Shown: piece after piece, positions 44,971-53,795 of the stretch | Position numbering within the stretch: position 1 is the first letter of the stretch | Layout of the letters: every line of letters starts with the position of its first letter | Source: Planctomycetota bacterium | GTDB taxonomy: Bacteria; Planctomycetota; UBA1135; JADKAF01 | Length of the DNA: 64,000 bases | Reading direction: 5' to 3' | Assembly (NCBI GenBank): GCA_016719295.1 | Contig: JADKAF010000001.1 | Location: forward strand, 5,270,001 to 5,334,000 | The notes under the pieces: generated by a model | Seen by the model: the letters and a program-made list of their open reading frames with translations, nothing else | Database searches by the model: none | Told to the model about the DNA's origin: nothing | Program-made: the position numbers and the translations under genes

Positions 44971-46929
44971 GTGGGAATCGATGAAGCGCTCTTCGCGCGG
45001 GTCTACCGCTGGTTCGCGCGGCGCGCGCGCCGCGGCGATGCGGTGCGCGAGGAGCGCGCTGTCCGGCTCGAGTCGCTCGAGAAGCGCGTGAGCGCGTTCG
45101 CGGCGTTGCTCGCCGGTCGAGCGCTCGAGGTGCGTGCGGCGGACGACCACGGCGGTGTGCGTGGAGAGCGGCTCTTCCTCCCGGCCCGTCTCGATGCGGC
45201 GCCGACCGCCGCGGGGAACGTCGCGGCCTATCTTCTGCGCACGGCGCTCCTCGTCGAGGTGCGGCTCGGCGCCGTTGCCGCGTGCGCGGAGCGCGAGGGT
45301 GTCTCGCGCGCACTGGCGTCGCTGCTCCACGCTCGCGAGATCGTCGAGAGGGCCTCTCGCCGCTGGCCGGGCTTCGCGGAGCTCTTCGCGCGCGTCGGCG
45401 CGGAGCACGAGTTCGTCCCGAGCGGAGACAGCGCCGCGGAGCGCGTGCTCCGCGCGCTCGAGGGCGTGCGCTGCGGTCGCGAGCTCGCGGACTGCGAGCG
45501 CGGCCTGCCTCCCGAGGCCCAGCGCTTCCTGCGGCATGCAGTGGAAGCAGGGATCGATCGGCTGCCCCTGCTGCTCCCCGTGTGGCGCGCCTTGCCGGGC
45601 GCGCGCTCTCTGCGGCGCTGCGTCCCGAGCTTCTTTCCCGATCTCCTCTGCAGCGAGGACGGCTCGCGCGCGCGAGCGGCGATGACGCAGGGAGGCGAGC
45701 TTCCGACGCGGGAAGCGCTGCCGACGGGGACCGAGCGCCGCGCGCCCGCCCGACGGGAGGTCGAGGTCGTCGAGCTCGAGGAGGAAGAGGACCAGAACCC
45801 GCTGATCCACGTCTTCGAGAAGGTGAAGACCGTGGAGGAGCACCAGGCCGGACATCGACGGCTGGATGGCTCGGACGAGCTCGAGCAGCACTTGGAAGCG
45901 CTGGAGGAGCTCGATCTGCGGCGCGTGATCCGCTCGCGCGCGCCGACGGCCTCGGTCTATCGCGCGGATCTCGCGCTGGAAGGCGGGAGCGCAGATCTCG
46001 AGGACGATGCGCCGCGCGGTGAAGCCTTGCTCTACGACGAGTGGGACGAAGGCGCGCGACGCCATCGGCGAGCGTGGTGCTCGGTGTACGCGAGCGATGC
46101 GGAGGCGGCGCCGGCGGAGTCCACCGCGGCCGCCGCTCGCGCTGTGCGCGGTCGCCAAGCTCGCGTGATCCGCGCCTTGCGCGGCGAGCTCGAGCGCCTC
46201 GAGCGAACGCGCGCGTTGCGCCGCCGCCAGATCGCGGGCAGCGATGTCGATCTCGACGCCGTCGTCGATCGGCACGCGGCCTTGCTCGCGGCGCGCCGCT
46301 CCGGCGGCAGCGTCGAGGATCAGCGCCTTTATCTCGCGCGGCGCCCCAGCCACCGCGAGCTCGCGACCTTCGTCCTGCTCGATGCCTCGCTCTCGACCGA
46401 TAGCTGGATCGAGAACCGCCGCGTGCTCGATGTCGCGCGCGAGTCGCTGGTCGTGCTCGGCGAGGTGCTGCACGAGCAGCACCTGCGCGTAGGCGTCGCG
46501 GCGTTCTTCAGCAACGCGCGGCGGGACTGCCGCTTCCAGATGGTGAAGGACTTCGACGAGCCCTGGAGCCTCGGGTACCGGCGCCTCTTCGGACTGCGGC
46601 CCACGGGCTACACGCGCATCGGCCCCGCCGTGCGCCATGCGACCCGGCTCCTCGAGCGCGCCGGCGGCGCGAAGAAGCTGCTCGTGCTGATCGGCGACGG
46701 CAAGCCCACCGACTACGATCGCTACGAAGGGCGCTACGGGATCGCGGACGTGCGCCAAGCGCTGCGCGAAGCGCGCGCGAGCGGCATCCGCAGCGTCGCC
46801 TTGACGATCGATGCCCGCGCGAAGAGCCACCTCCCCGCGCTCTTCGGTCCCGGCGGCTACCGCCTCCTCCGCCACCCGCGCGATCTCCCGCTCGCGCTCG
46901 CGCGTCTGGAAGAGCGCCTCCTCCGTTGA
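44971..46929 (+). CDS. norD: NorD, VWA-domain assembly protein of nitric oxide reductase
   Basis: 652 residues from GTG at 44971 (MGIDEALFARVYRWFARRAR). The C-terminal third is a von Willebrand A domain with a MIDAS D-x-S-x-S motif (D471, S473, S475 in LLDASLSTDSW), later GYTRIGPAVRHATRLL and VLIGDGKPTDYDRYEGRYGI. The long N-terminal helical part and middle low-complexity Glu/Arg linker (EVVELEEEEDQNP) are usual for NorD/CbbO. It cooperates with NorQ in activating NorB. The dispersed palindrome copy 3 starts exactly at the stop codon, so insertion of that element may have set the present C-terminus. Confidence 0.9.
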   Translation: MGIDEALFARVYRWFARRARRGDAVREERAVRLESLEKRVSAFAALLAGRALEVRAADDHGGVRGERLFLPARLDAAPTAAGNVAAYLLRTALLVEVRLGAVAACAEREGVSRALASLLHAREIVERASRRWPGFAELFARVGAEHEFVPSGDSAAERVLRALEGVRCGRELADCERGLPPEAQRFLRHAVEAGIDRLPLLLPVWRALPGARSLRRCVPSFFPDLLCSEDGSRARAAMTQGGELPTREALPTGTERRAPARREVEVVELEEEEDQNPLIHVFEKVKTVEEHQAGHRRLDGSDELEQHLEALEELDLRRVIRSRAPTASVYRADLALEGGSADLEDDAPRGEALLYDEWDEGARRHRRAWCSVYASDAEAAPAESTAAAARAVRGRQARVIRALRGELERLERTRALRRRQIAGSDVDLDAVVDRHAALLAARRSGGSVEDQRLYLARRPSHRELATFVLLDASLSTDSWIENRRVLDVARESLVVLGEVLHEQHLRVGVAAFFSNARRDCRFQMVKDFDEPWSLGYRRLFGLRPTGYTRIGPAVRHATRLLERAGGAKKLLVLIGDGKPTDYDRYEGRYGIADVRQALREARASGIRSVALTIDARAKSHLPALFGPGGYRLLRHPRDLPLALARLEERLLR

Positions 46930-47022
46930 AACCGAACGTACGGTGCCAGAGCAAATTTCTCCGGTTGCTAACCGGCGAAATTTGCTCTGGCACCGTACGT
47001 TCTGGCACCGTACGTTCGGTTT
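46929..47022. repeat. Dispersed long palindrome, copy 3, with internal duplication
   Basis: Left arm 46929-46966, loop GCT, right arm 46970-47022. The right arm differs from the other copies by one base in the CCGGCGAAA segment and by a direct 15-base duplication, CTGGCACCGTACGTT twice, near its end. It lies between norD (stop at 46929) and the convergent BamA-like gene (stop at 47030). Confidence 0.92.
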
Positions 47023-47029
47023 CGAGGGG

Positions 47030-49501
47030 TTAGCCGGAGAGGCGGAACTGGAAGGTGGCGAGGTCGTCGGTCTCCTGGCGCAGCCAGGGATAGGCGTAGC
47101 TCATCTCGAGCGTGACGGAGGGGAGGAAGGGCATGCGGAGGCGGAGGCCCACTCCCGCGGAGGAGCGTACCTCGCGCATGGTGGAGTCGCTCCAGTCGAG
47201 GCCGAGGCCGCCGAAGTCGACGAAGCTGAAGCCGCGCATCCACTCGAGCTCCTTCGCGCGGCGCGGCTCCGGTGTCGAGAGCAGCGGGAACGCATACTCG
47301 AAGCTAGCGGTCCACAGCGCTTCGCCGCCGCGCGGCAGGCCGTTCTCGACGGGGCCTGCGCCACGGATGTCGAAGCCGCGCAGCGAGTCGATGCCGCCGA
47401 GGAAGTAGCGATCGAAGTACGGCACCTCGAGCGTGTCGCCGTAGGCGCCCGCGCTGGCGATCGATCCGCCGATCTCCAGGACCTCGCTGCGGCCCCGCTC
47501 GTCGGTGTGCAGGTCGAAGAAGCGATAGCCCGCGAGCACCGCGTTCCAGTAGTCGTAGTCGGAGGAGATCGCCTCGGTGCTCCAGAAGGCGTCGAGCGAG
47601 ATCACGATGCCGTCGGTAGGGGCGAGAGGCGAGTCGAGATCCGAGTAGAGGGCGCGCGCGCCGAGGCCGCGCACCCACGAGCTGCCCTCGATCTCCTGGA
47701 TGCTCTCGAACGCGCGCGGATCGAGTTGGCTCACATCGATGTGGTCGTTGCGAAAGCCCAAGCCGACCTGCAGCTCGCGCGTGAGGCCCTTCGACAGCGA
47801 GACGGTCTGCCCCACGCGTTCCTCGAAGTGCGTCTCCCAGAGCCGCAGCGTTTGATAGATCGACGCGTCGAGCGCGATCGGGTTGCGCTGGAGCCCGAAT
47901 AGGTCCGGCTCGCGGAACACCGCGCTGTAGCTCGAGACCTCGATGCCGGGGCTCGCCTGCAGGATCAAGCTCTGCCCGTCGCCGGAGAACGCGGTCCCGG
48001 CGAACATCTCCGGCACCGCGCTGAGGACCGAGTCCGGCAGACGCGAGAGCGCGAAGTTCGTGTTGCTCCACCCGAAGCTCAGGAACGCGCCGACGTCGGT
48101 GCTGAGCCCGCCGCCGATCTGGAACCGCCCGGTGCGATCCTCCTCGACCTCGATCACCCACGTCACGTTCTCGGGATCCTCGGCCGAGGCGACGAGGTCG
48201 TAGTCCACCGCGGGGAAACCCTGCGGGTCCTGGAAGTAGCGCAAGGCCTCGAGGCGCGTGATCGAGCGCGCGACCTTCTCGGCGTCGAGAACTTCGCCGG
48301 GATCGATGAGCAGCTCGCGCAAGATGACATCGCGCCGCGTCTTGTGATTGCCGCGTACCTCGACGCGTCCGAGCTTGCGTTGACGTCCTTCGTAGACGCG
48401 CATCACCACGCTGATCGAGTGGTCCTCGTGGTAGATCTCGTCGATCGAGAGATCGAAGCGGTCGACCAACCCGAAGTGCAGCGGATGCCCGCGTTGCGCG
48501 TAGTAGCTGGTGATCGCCTGCTGGTCCTCCGCCAGGTGCTGGTCGAGGATCGGCTCGCCTGGGCGGGAGCGCAGCAGCGCGCGCAGCTCTTCCACGGGAT
48601 AGCTGGCGATGCCTTCGAGCCGCAGCTCTCTCAGCCGATAGCGCGGCCCTTCGTCGACGTAGATGTCGAGATCGACCCAGAGCCCGTCCGCGCTGCGCTG
48701 CACGTCGATCGCGACCTCCGCATCGCGAAACCCCTGCGCGCGATAGAGGCGCTCGAGCGCGATGCGGTCCTCCTCGATGCGCCGCGCGATGTACAGCGCG
48801 CCGCCGAAGCGGAACGGCCAGCGCAGGAACGGCGGCGTCGATTCCATCGCGTCGTCGAGCCCGAGGCCCAGGCCGAGGAAGGTCGAGCCAGGGATGCTCG
48901 TGTTGCCATGGAAGCGCAGCTCGCGCACGAAGACGCGCGAGCCCTCGTAGATCTGCAGGAAGAGCTCGGAGCGTGTGGAGGCGAAGCTCGGCGTGATCTC
49001 GGCCCAGGCATAGCCCTTCTCGCGGTAGTGCTCTTGCAGGCGCTCGGCGAGCCGCGCGGCATCCTCGCGCAGGACCTTTCCGCCGGGCGTGATGCCGAGC
49101 GCTCGCCGTAGCTCTGCTTCCTCGATCTCGGCTTGGCCTTGGAGAGTCAGGCGATCGACGGCCTCGGGAACCTCGAGGCGCAGGACGATGCGCAGCTCGC
49201 CGCCCGGCAGCCCTTCGGCCTCCCAGCTCGCGATGAGCTTGTGCACACGCCAGAGCCGCGCGATGTCCTGGCGCACGCGCTCGAGCTCGAGGGTGGAGCC
49301 GGCGCGCGTGTAGAGCGACGGCAAGAGCTCGCGCGCGAGCTCCTCCGGAACGCCGGTGATCTCGACGATTGAGATGCGCCGTCCCGCGAACTCCTCGGAG
49401 GGTTCGCGCGGATCCTGCGCGCGCAGCTCCGCCGCCCAGCCGAGCAGGGCGCAAGCGCCGGCGAAGCGCAGCGCGCGGGAGGAGGCTTTCGGCGAGGGCA
49501 C
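47030..49501 (-). CDS. BamA/Omp85-family outer-membrane protein
   Basis: 823 residues. A signal peptide (1-28) precedes POTRA repeats over about 35-430, visible as IVEITGVPEELAREL, DRLTLQGQAEIEEAELR, VRELRFHGNTSIPGS, RLRELRLEGIASYPVEEL and GRVEVRGNHKTRRDVIL. The C-terminal half is a 16-strand barrel with the surface motif DSLRGFDIRGAGP (the VRGY/F-type loop 6) and ends in a terminal strand LATFQFRLSG. Five POTRA domains favour BamA over TamA or FhaC. It would insert beta-barrel proteins. The GTG start has no strong site; the upstream lipoprotein gene ends 21 bases before it, which suggests an operon. Confidence 0.87.
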   Translation of the reverse strand: MPSPKASSRALRFAGACALLGWAAELRAQDPREPSEEFAGRRISIVEITGVPEELARELLPSLYTRAGSTLELERVRQDIARLWRVHKLIASWEAEGLPGGELRIVLRLEVPEAVDRLTLQGQAEIEEAELRRALGITPGGKVLREDAARLAERLQEHYREKGYAWAEITPSFASTRSELFLQIYEGSRVFVRELRFHGNTSIPGSTFLGLGLGLDDAMESTPPFLRWPFRFGGALYIARRIEEDRIALERLYRAQGFRDAEVAIDVQRSADGLWVDLDIYVDEGPRYRLRELRLEGIASYPVEELRALLRSRPGEPILDQHLAEDQQAITSYYAQRGHPLHFGLVDRFDLSIDEIYHEDHSISVVMRVYEGRQRKLGRVEVRGNHKTRRDVILRELLIDPGEVLDAEKVARSITRLEALRYFQDPQGFPAVDYDLVASAEDPENVTWVIEVEEDRTGRFQIGGGLSTDVGAFLSFGWSNTNFALSRLPDSVLSAVPEMFAGTAFSGDGQSLILQASPGIEVSSYSAVFREPDLFGLQRNPIALDASIYQTLRLWETHFEERVGQTVSLSKGLTRELQVGLGFRNDHIDVSQLDPRAFESIQEIEGSSWVRGLGARALYSDLDSPLAPTDGIVISLDAFWSTEAISSDYDYWNAVLAGYRFFDLHTDERGRSEVLEIGGSIASAGAYGDTLEVPYFDRYFLGGIDSLRGFDIRGAGPVENGLPRGGEALWTASFEYAFPLLSTPEPRRAKELEWMRGFSFVDFGGLGLDWSDSTMREVRSSAGVGLRLRMPFLPSVTLEMSYAYPWLRQETDDLATFQFRLSG

Positions 49502-49522
49502 GCGGAGGGTGGATCGTTCGTG

Positions 49523-50455
49523 CTAGCGATCGGCGGCTTCGAGCCCGAGGGAGCGCAGGGCGCGCGACGCGAAGCGGCTCGACGCGGAGCGTTCATCCTC
49601 GGCGCGTGAGTGCAACCAAGCGAGCGCGCCGCACGATTCGAGCTCGCCTCGGGTCCGCCGGGTCGCCTCGGCGATGAGCAGGCAGCGCAGCTCCTCGCTG
49701 CCGTCCTCGCGGCAGCATGCGAACAGAGCCGCGAAGCCCTCCGCGCCGGAGACGGCGAGCCAGGCCTCGGCCAGCGCCGCGCGTACGGCGGGGTTCGGAT
49801 CGGGTCGGCGTAGGGCCGTGAGCACGACGGCAGGCACGACCTCGGTGGCGAGCGCTCGGCAGGCTGCGTCGAGCTCCGCGCGCAGCGCCGGGGGCGGCGC
49901 TTCCCCGAGCAGCGCGCCGCAGAGGGCGAGCGCGCGGAGCTGCGTCGCCAGCGTTCCTCCACGCAGCGCGCCGAGCGCGGCCAGCTCGCCCTGCAGGCGC
50001 CGCTCGTCCTCCTCGCGCAGCACCTCGCCACGCGCCAGCGTCGCTCGCCTGGCGTCGGAGTCCCGCCGCGCGCGCTCGAACAGCGCGGAGCGCTCGCGGT
50101 CCACGGCGCTGGCGCCGGCGAGCGCGCGAGCCTCCCTGCGCTCCGGGCTCACGAGCTTCCCGCCCCAGCGGGCGAGCTCCGCGGCAGCGCGATGGCGTGC
50201 GAAAGCAGGTGCCGCGTCGTCGACCAGCAGCAGCTCGCAGGCGAGCTCGACGCCGAGGGCCAGCTCGTTCGCCTGATGTTCGTCGAGCGATTCGAGCAGG
50301 GCGAGGCGCTCGAGGGCGCGGCGATGAGGCAGCGGCTTCCCGGGCGCGGCGCAAGCGGCGAGCGCGAGCGGAAGGGCGCTCATCGCGAGCCGTCGCGCAC
50401 GGCTCCTGAAGCTGAATCGACCCTTCACGGCCTCTTTACGAACAGGGGGCACCAT
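49523..50455 (-). CDS. Lipoprotein with HEAT-like helical repeats
   Basis: About 310 residues. The hydrophobic segment SALPLALAAC ends in a lipobox with Cys near residue 35, preceded by an Arg-rich stretch, so it is a lipoprotein. The mature protein is almost all Ala/Leu/Glu-rich helices in pairs (ATQLRALALCGALLGEAPPP, PDPNPAVRAALAEAWLAV), as in HEAT or similar repeats. The start is uncertain: ATG at 50455 with weak GGGAAAG, or ATG at 50383 with no site. It is upstream of the BamA-like gene on the same strand and divergent from the TonB locus. Helical-repeat lipoproteins often act as BAM accessory factors; inference only. Confidence 0.68.
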   Translation of the reverse strand: MVPPVRKEAVKGRFSFRSRARRLAMSALPLALAACAAPGKPLPHRRALERLALLESLDEHQANELALGVELACELLLVDDAAPAFARHRAAAELARWGGKLVSPERREARALAGASAVDRERSALFERARRDSDARRATLARGEVLREEDERRLQGELAALGALRGGTLATQLRALALCGALLGEAPPPALRAELDAACRALATEVVPAVVLTALRRPDPNPAVRAALAEAWLAVSGAEGFAALFACCREDGSEELRCLLIAEATRRTRGELESCGALAWLHSRAEDERSASSRFASRALRSLGLEAADR

Positions 50456-50525
50456 CTTTCCCGCAGCTACCCCCAAGCAAGCCTAGGGATCGACCCTCGA
50501 GTTCCACCTCGCGGGCCAGAGATCG

Positions 50526-52436
50526 ATGGCACCCCTTTCCGGAGTGAACCCCGTGCGAACCCTTCCCATCAAGTCCCTTCTCGTCGGAACGGCCCTTTCG
50601 GGGGCCGCTACCGCCGCGGAGATCCTGGTCACGAGTGACGTTATTACGTCGACGACCTGGACCGCGAACAACACCTACAACCTCCAGCAGCAGATCTACG
50701 TCCGCCCCGGCGCGACGTTGACCATCGAAGCCGGCACGGTGATCGCCAGCGACACCAGCATCGGCGGCAGCCTCGCGGTCACCAAGGGTGCCCGCATCTT
50801 CGTGCTCGGCACCGACACGAACCCGGTCATCTTCACCTCGAAGGCCGACCAAGCGACCTGGGTCGGCGGCAACCCGAAGACCGGGACCTGGCGCGAAACC
50901 GCGAACGAGTGGGGCAACCTGACCCTGATGGGGGCGGGCTACGTCTCCGAGAACGCCATCGTCGCGAACACGGCGGTCCCGAGCGCGAGCAACATCGCGA
51001 CGATGGAGGGCTTGATCGCGGCCTTCCCCGGCGATACGCGCGTCAACTACGGCGGCGGTGACGACAACGACGACAGCGGCACGATCCAGTACTGCTCGCT
51101 GCGCTACACCGGCCGCGTCATCGGCCTCGGCAACGAGCTGAACGGCATGTCGCTCGGCGGCGTCGGCCGCGAGACCGACGTGCACCACGTCGAGATCATG
51201 AACAACGTCGATGACGGCATCGAGGTCTGGGGCGGCGCCGTCAACCTCAAGAACTTCGCCATCTGGAACATCGGTGACGACAGCCTCGACGTCGACCAGG
51301 GTTGGCGCGGCAAGGCGCAGTTCGGCCTGATCGTCCAGGGCTGGAGCTTGAACGCGAGCTCGGGCTCGGGCGTCTGCGACAACGGCTTCGAGATGGACGG
51401 CGCCGAGAACTCGGACTGGCAGCCGGTCACGACCTCGACGCTCTACAACATGACCTTCATCGGTCAGCCCCTGGACGGCGACCACGCCACGGCGTGGCGC
51501 GACAACGCGCGCGTGCAGTTCCGCAACTCCATCTTCATGGACACCGGCCGCCGCCTCGTGTCCTTCGACAACGTCGACGGCGACGGCGGCTCGGGCTACG
51601 GCTTCAACGGCACGCTGAGCTGGGCGAACACCTGGACCACGCCGTACACCGCGACCTCGGCGGTGAACGCGCCGGCCAATCCGGCGGCTTTCTACACCGT
51701 GCAGACCTCGGGCAACCTGACCGAGATCACGGACAGCGTCTTCTTCAACAACAACAACTCGGCGGCCTACACCGAGGCCGATGCCCGCGGCGTGCGCGCT
51801 CCGGCGAACAACAACGTCACCGCGACGCTCTCGCCGATCCGCAGCATCACGCGTGGCGCGTCGGTCGTGAAGGGCGGCCGCGTCCTGCAGCAGGTGCTCA
51901 GCCTCGACCCGCGCCCGGCGAACGACGCCGTGGTGAGCGTCGGCTGGGCCGCGAACGACGGCTTCTTCACCTCGGCCCGCTACCGCGGCGCCTTCGGTGC
52001 GAACAACAACTGGCTCGGCAGCTGGACCGCGTCGTTCGCGTTCGGCTTCACCGCGCACGACGGGTTCTATGACCTCGGCAAGGGTCTGCCCGGCGTCAGC
52101 GGCGAGCCGATCCTCTCGGGCACCGGCTCGCTCATCGGCGGCCAGAGCTTCGCGCTCGTCGGCACCAACGCGGCGCCGAGCACGCTCGGCGTGCTGGCGG
52201 TCGGCGTCGGCCAGCTCAACTTCCCGCTCTTCGGCGGCACGCTCTGCCCGAACATCCTCGCGGGCTTCACGCTGAACATCGGCACCAACGGCAACGGGAC
52301 CTTCTCGTTCCCGAGCGGCATCCCGGCCGGGACCCCGGCCGGTGTCGAGATCTTGACGCAGGCGCTCTACCTCGACGCTGCGGCTCCGCAGGGCTTCTCG
52401 TTCTCGAACGCGCTGAAGCTCACCACCCAGCTCTGA
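50526..52436 (+). CDS. Abundant-type secreted beta-helix protein, possible cargo of the TonB locus
   Basis: 636 residues from the ATG, with a signal peptide ending ...SGAATAAE. A GTG at 50553 with GGAG 8 bases upstream is an equally likely start and shortens the leader. The body reads as a right-handed beta-helix with recurring Asn/Asp/Gly turns: YVRPGATLTIEAGTVIASD, GTIQYCSLRYTGRVIG, TDVHHVEIMNNVDDGIEVWG, AIWNIGDDSLDVDQGWRGKA. Similar proteins occur in Bacteroidota and planctomycetes. The last ~100 residues (GFTLNIGTNGNGTFSF, ALYLDAAAPQGFSFSNALKL) match the C-terminal domain of the 5800-6924 protein. Codon choice is very biased, and a strong intrinsic terminator follows, both suggesting high expression. 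Function unknown. Confidence 0.85.
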   Translation: MAPLSGVNPVRTLPIKSLLVGTALSGAATAAEILVTSDVITSTTWTANNTYNLQQQIYVRPGATLTIEAGTVIASDTSIGGSLAVTKGARIFVLGTDTNPVIFTSKADQATWVGGNPKTGTWRETANEWGNLTLMGAGYVSENAIVANTAVPSASNIATMEGLIAAFPGDTRVNYGGGDDNDDSGTIQYCSLRYTGRVIGLGNELNGMSLGGVGRETDVHHVEIMNNVDDGIEVWGGAVNLKNFAIWNIGDDSLDVDQGWRGKAQFGLIVQGWSLNASSGSGVCDNGFEMDGAENSDWQPVTTSTLYNMTFIGQPLDGDHATAWRDNARVQFRNSIFMDTGRRLVSFDNVDGDGGSGYGFNGTLSWANTWTTPYTATSAVNAPANPAAFYTVQTSGNLTEITDSVFFNNNNSAAYTEADARGVRAPANNNVTATLSPIRSITRGASVVKGGRVLQQVLSLDPRPANDAVVSVGWAANDGFFTSARYRGAFGANNNWLGSWTASFAFGFTAHDGFYDLGKGLPGVSGEPILSGTGSLIGGQSFALVGTNAAPSTLGVLAVGVGQLNFPLFGGTLCPNILAGFTLNIGTNGNGTFSFPSGIPAGTPAGVEILTQALYLDAAAPQGFSFSNALKLTTQL

Positions 52437-52447
52437 TTCGAGCTCCA

Positions 52448-52474
52448 CACGGGCGCCGCGCCGCGGCGCCCGTG
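52448..52474 (+). terminator. Intrinsic terminator after the beta-helix gene
   Basis: CACGGGCGCCGC and GCGGCGCCCGTG form a perfect 12-pair stem with a 3-base loop GCC, followed by a T-rich stretch (CTCCGTTTCTCC). It lies 12 bases after the stop codon. Leaky termination here would give much more of the first gene than of the TonB genes downstream. Confidence 0.75.
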
Positions 52475-52508
52475 CTCCGTTTCTCCCCGCTGCCTCTCGC
52501 TCTCCTCG

Positions 52509-53795
52509 ATGCCCCCTCGATCCCACGCCTCTGCGTTCGTGCTCGCGGCCCTCAGCGGGTCGCTGCTCGCGGCGCTCAGCTCTTGCTCCGACTCCTCGGC
52601 GAGCGGAGCGGATTCCTCGGGGCGCGCTTCCGCACAGGGAGCGACACCGGCAGCGGTCCTCGTGGATCGCGCGATCCCATCAGCTCAGCGCGAGCTCCTC
52701 TCGCTCGCGTTCGAAGCCGCCTCGGCGATCCCCGAGCACCCGCACATCAAGTCGAAGCTCCGCGCGCAGGACGAAGTGCTCTCGACCTGCCTCGAGCTCG
52801 ACCTGCCTCTCACGACCTCGCGCTGGCTCGAGCAGGTGCAGGGTTGGCGCCGCGGTGCGTTGCACGCGGATCTCGCGCACTGGCTTGCCGAGCACGATTC
52901 ATCGGAGGCGGCTCTGGAGCAGATCCAGCGCGCGCGCGCCTACGAGGAGAGCCCGATCGGGAATCCCTCCGCGCAGGAGTGGCGCCGCGACCGCGTGCGC
53001 GCCAAGGTCGGCCGCGCCTACCTTGCACTCGGTCGAGGCGCCGATGCAGAGCCCTTGCTCACGGGCCTCGCCGACTCCGAGCAAGGCCTCGTGGCCGTCG
53101 CTCGCGTCGAGAAGCTCGAGGAGAAGGACTTCGCGCTCCAGCTCGAGGCTCTCGATGCCATCCTGGGCATCGCCGGCATGGACGCCGCGCGCGCCGCGCT
53201 CGAAGCCTGCGCCACGCTCCACGCACGCTTCTACGCCGATGCCGAGAAGCGCGCAGCGCTTGAGCAGCGCGTCCGCGCCAACTCGCAGAAGCTGCCCTTC
53301 GAGATCCGTCTCGCGCTCCTGCAGCACCTCGCGCAGAACGCCCTCGCGAACGCGGACCCCGTTCGCGCCCGCTCGCTCGCCGTGGAGCTGCAGGGCCTGA
53401 TCGATGGCGCTAGCTGGCTCCTCGAGGACGAGCTGCGTCTGCGCGCCGAGCTCGCCGGCCTGCGCCATCGCGCGGGCGACGGTCTCCTCGCGCGCCAGGA
53501 CCTGGACGCCTTGCTCGCGCGCTACGAGAGCGAGCGCGAGCGCATCACCGACATCTACCGATCGCGCGTGCTGCGCGCGATCGCCGCGGCCTACCAGATG
53601 CAGGGCGACGCTTCGCGCTCGCTCGCCATCTACACGCGCGCCGCCGAAGAAGGCTTCGCGAACCCGAACGCGCTGCCGCGCGCCGAGGATCTCCTCGCGA
53701 CCTGCTGCGCGATCGCGCGCAGCGGTCTCGAGCCCGAGCCCGCACAGCTCGAGCGTCTGCGCACGCTGCGCGGGAGCCTCCGCCAGCCATGGTGA
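52509..53795 (+). CDS. TPR-like helical lipoprotein
   Basis: 428 residues. The signal peptide ends in lipobox AALSSC with Cys at about residue 26. The mature part is a series of helix pairs with TPR-like spacing (ARAKVGRAYLALGRGADAEP, RVLRAIAAAYQMQGDASRSL, IYTRAAEEGFANPNAL). It overlaps the TonB-dependent receptor gene by 7 bases, so it is translationally coupled to it. Lipoprotein partners coupled to TonB-dependent receptors usually bind the receptor's ligand on the surface (as SusD does) or act as periplasmic adaptors; this one is not a recognisable SusD. Confidence 0.8.
   Translation: MPPRSHASAFVLAALSGSLLAALSSCSDSSASGADSSGRASAQGATPAAVLVDRAIPSAQRELLSLAFEAASAIPEHPHIKSKLRAQDEVLSTCLELDLPLTTSRWLEQVQGWRRGALHADLAHWLAEHDSSEAALEQIQRARAYEESPIGNPSAQEWRRDRVRAKVGRAYLALGRGADAEPLLTGLADSEQGLVAVARVEKLEEKDFALQLEALDAILGIAGMDAARAALEACATLHARFYADAEKRAALEQRVRANSQKLPFEIRLALLQHLAQNALANADPVRARSLAVELQGLIDGASWLLEDELRLRAELAGLRHRAGDGLLARQDLDALLARYESERERITDIYRSRVLRAIAAAYQMQGDASRSLAIYTRAAEEGFANPNALPRAEDLLATCCAIARSGLEPEPAQLERLRTLRGSLRQPW

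Noticed and set aside
47030..49501. TamA or two-partner secretion FhaC/TpsB transporter
   Set aside because: The number of POTRA-like repeats (about five) and the overall length favour BamA; TamA has three and FhaC two.
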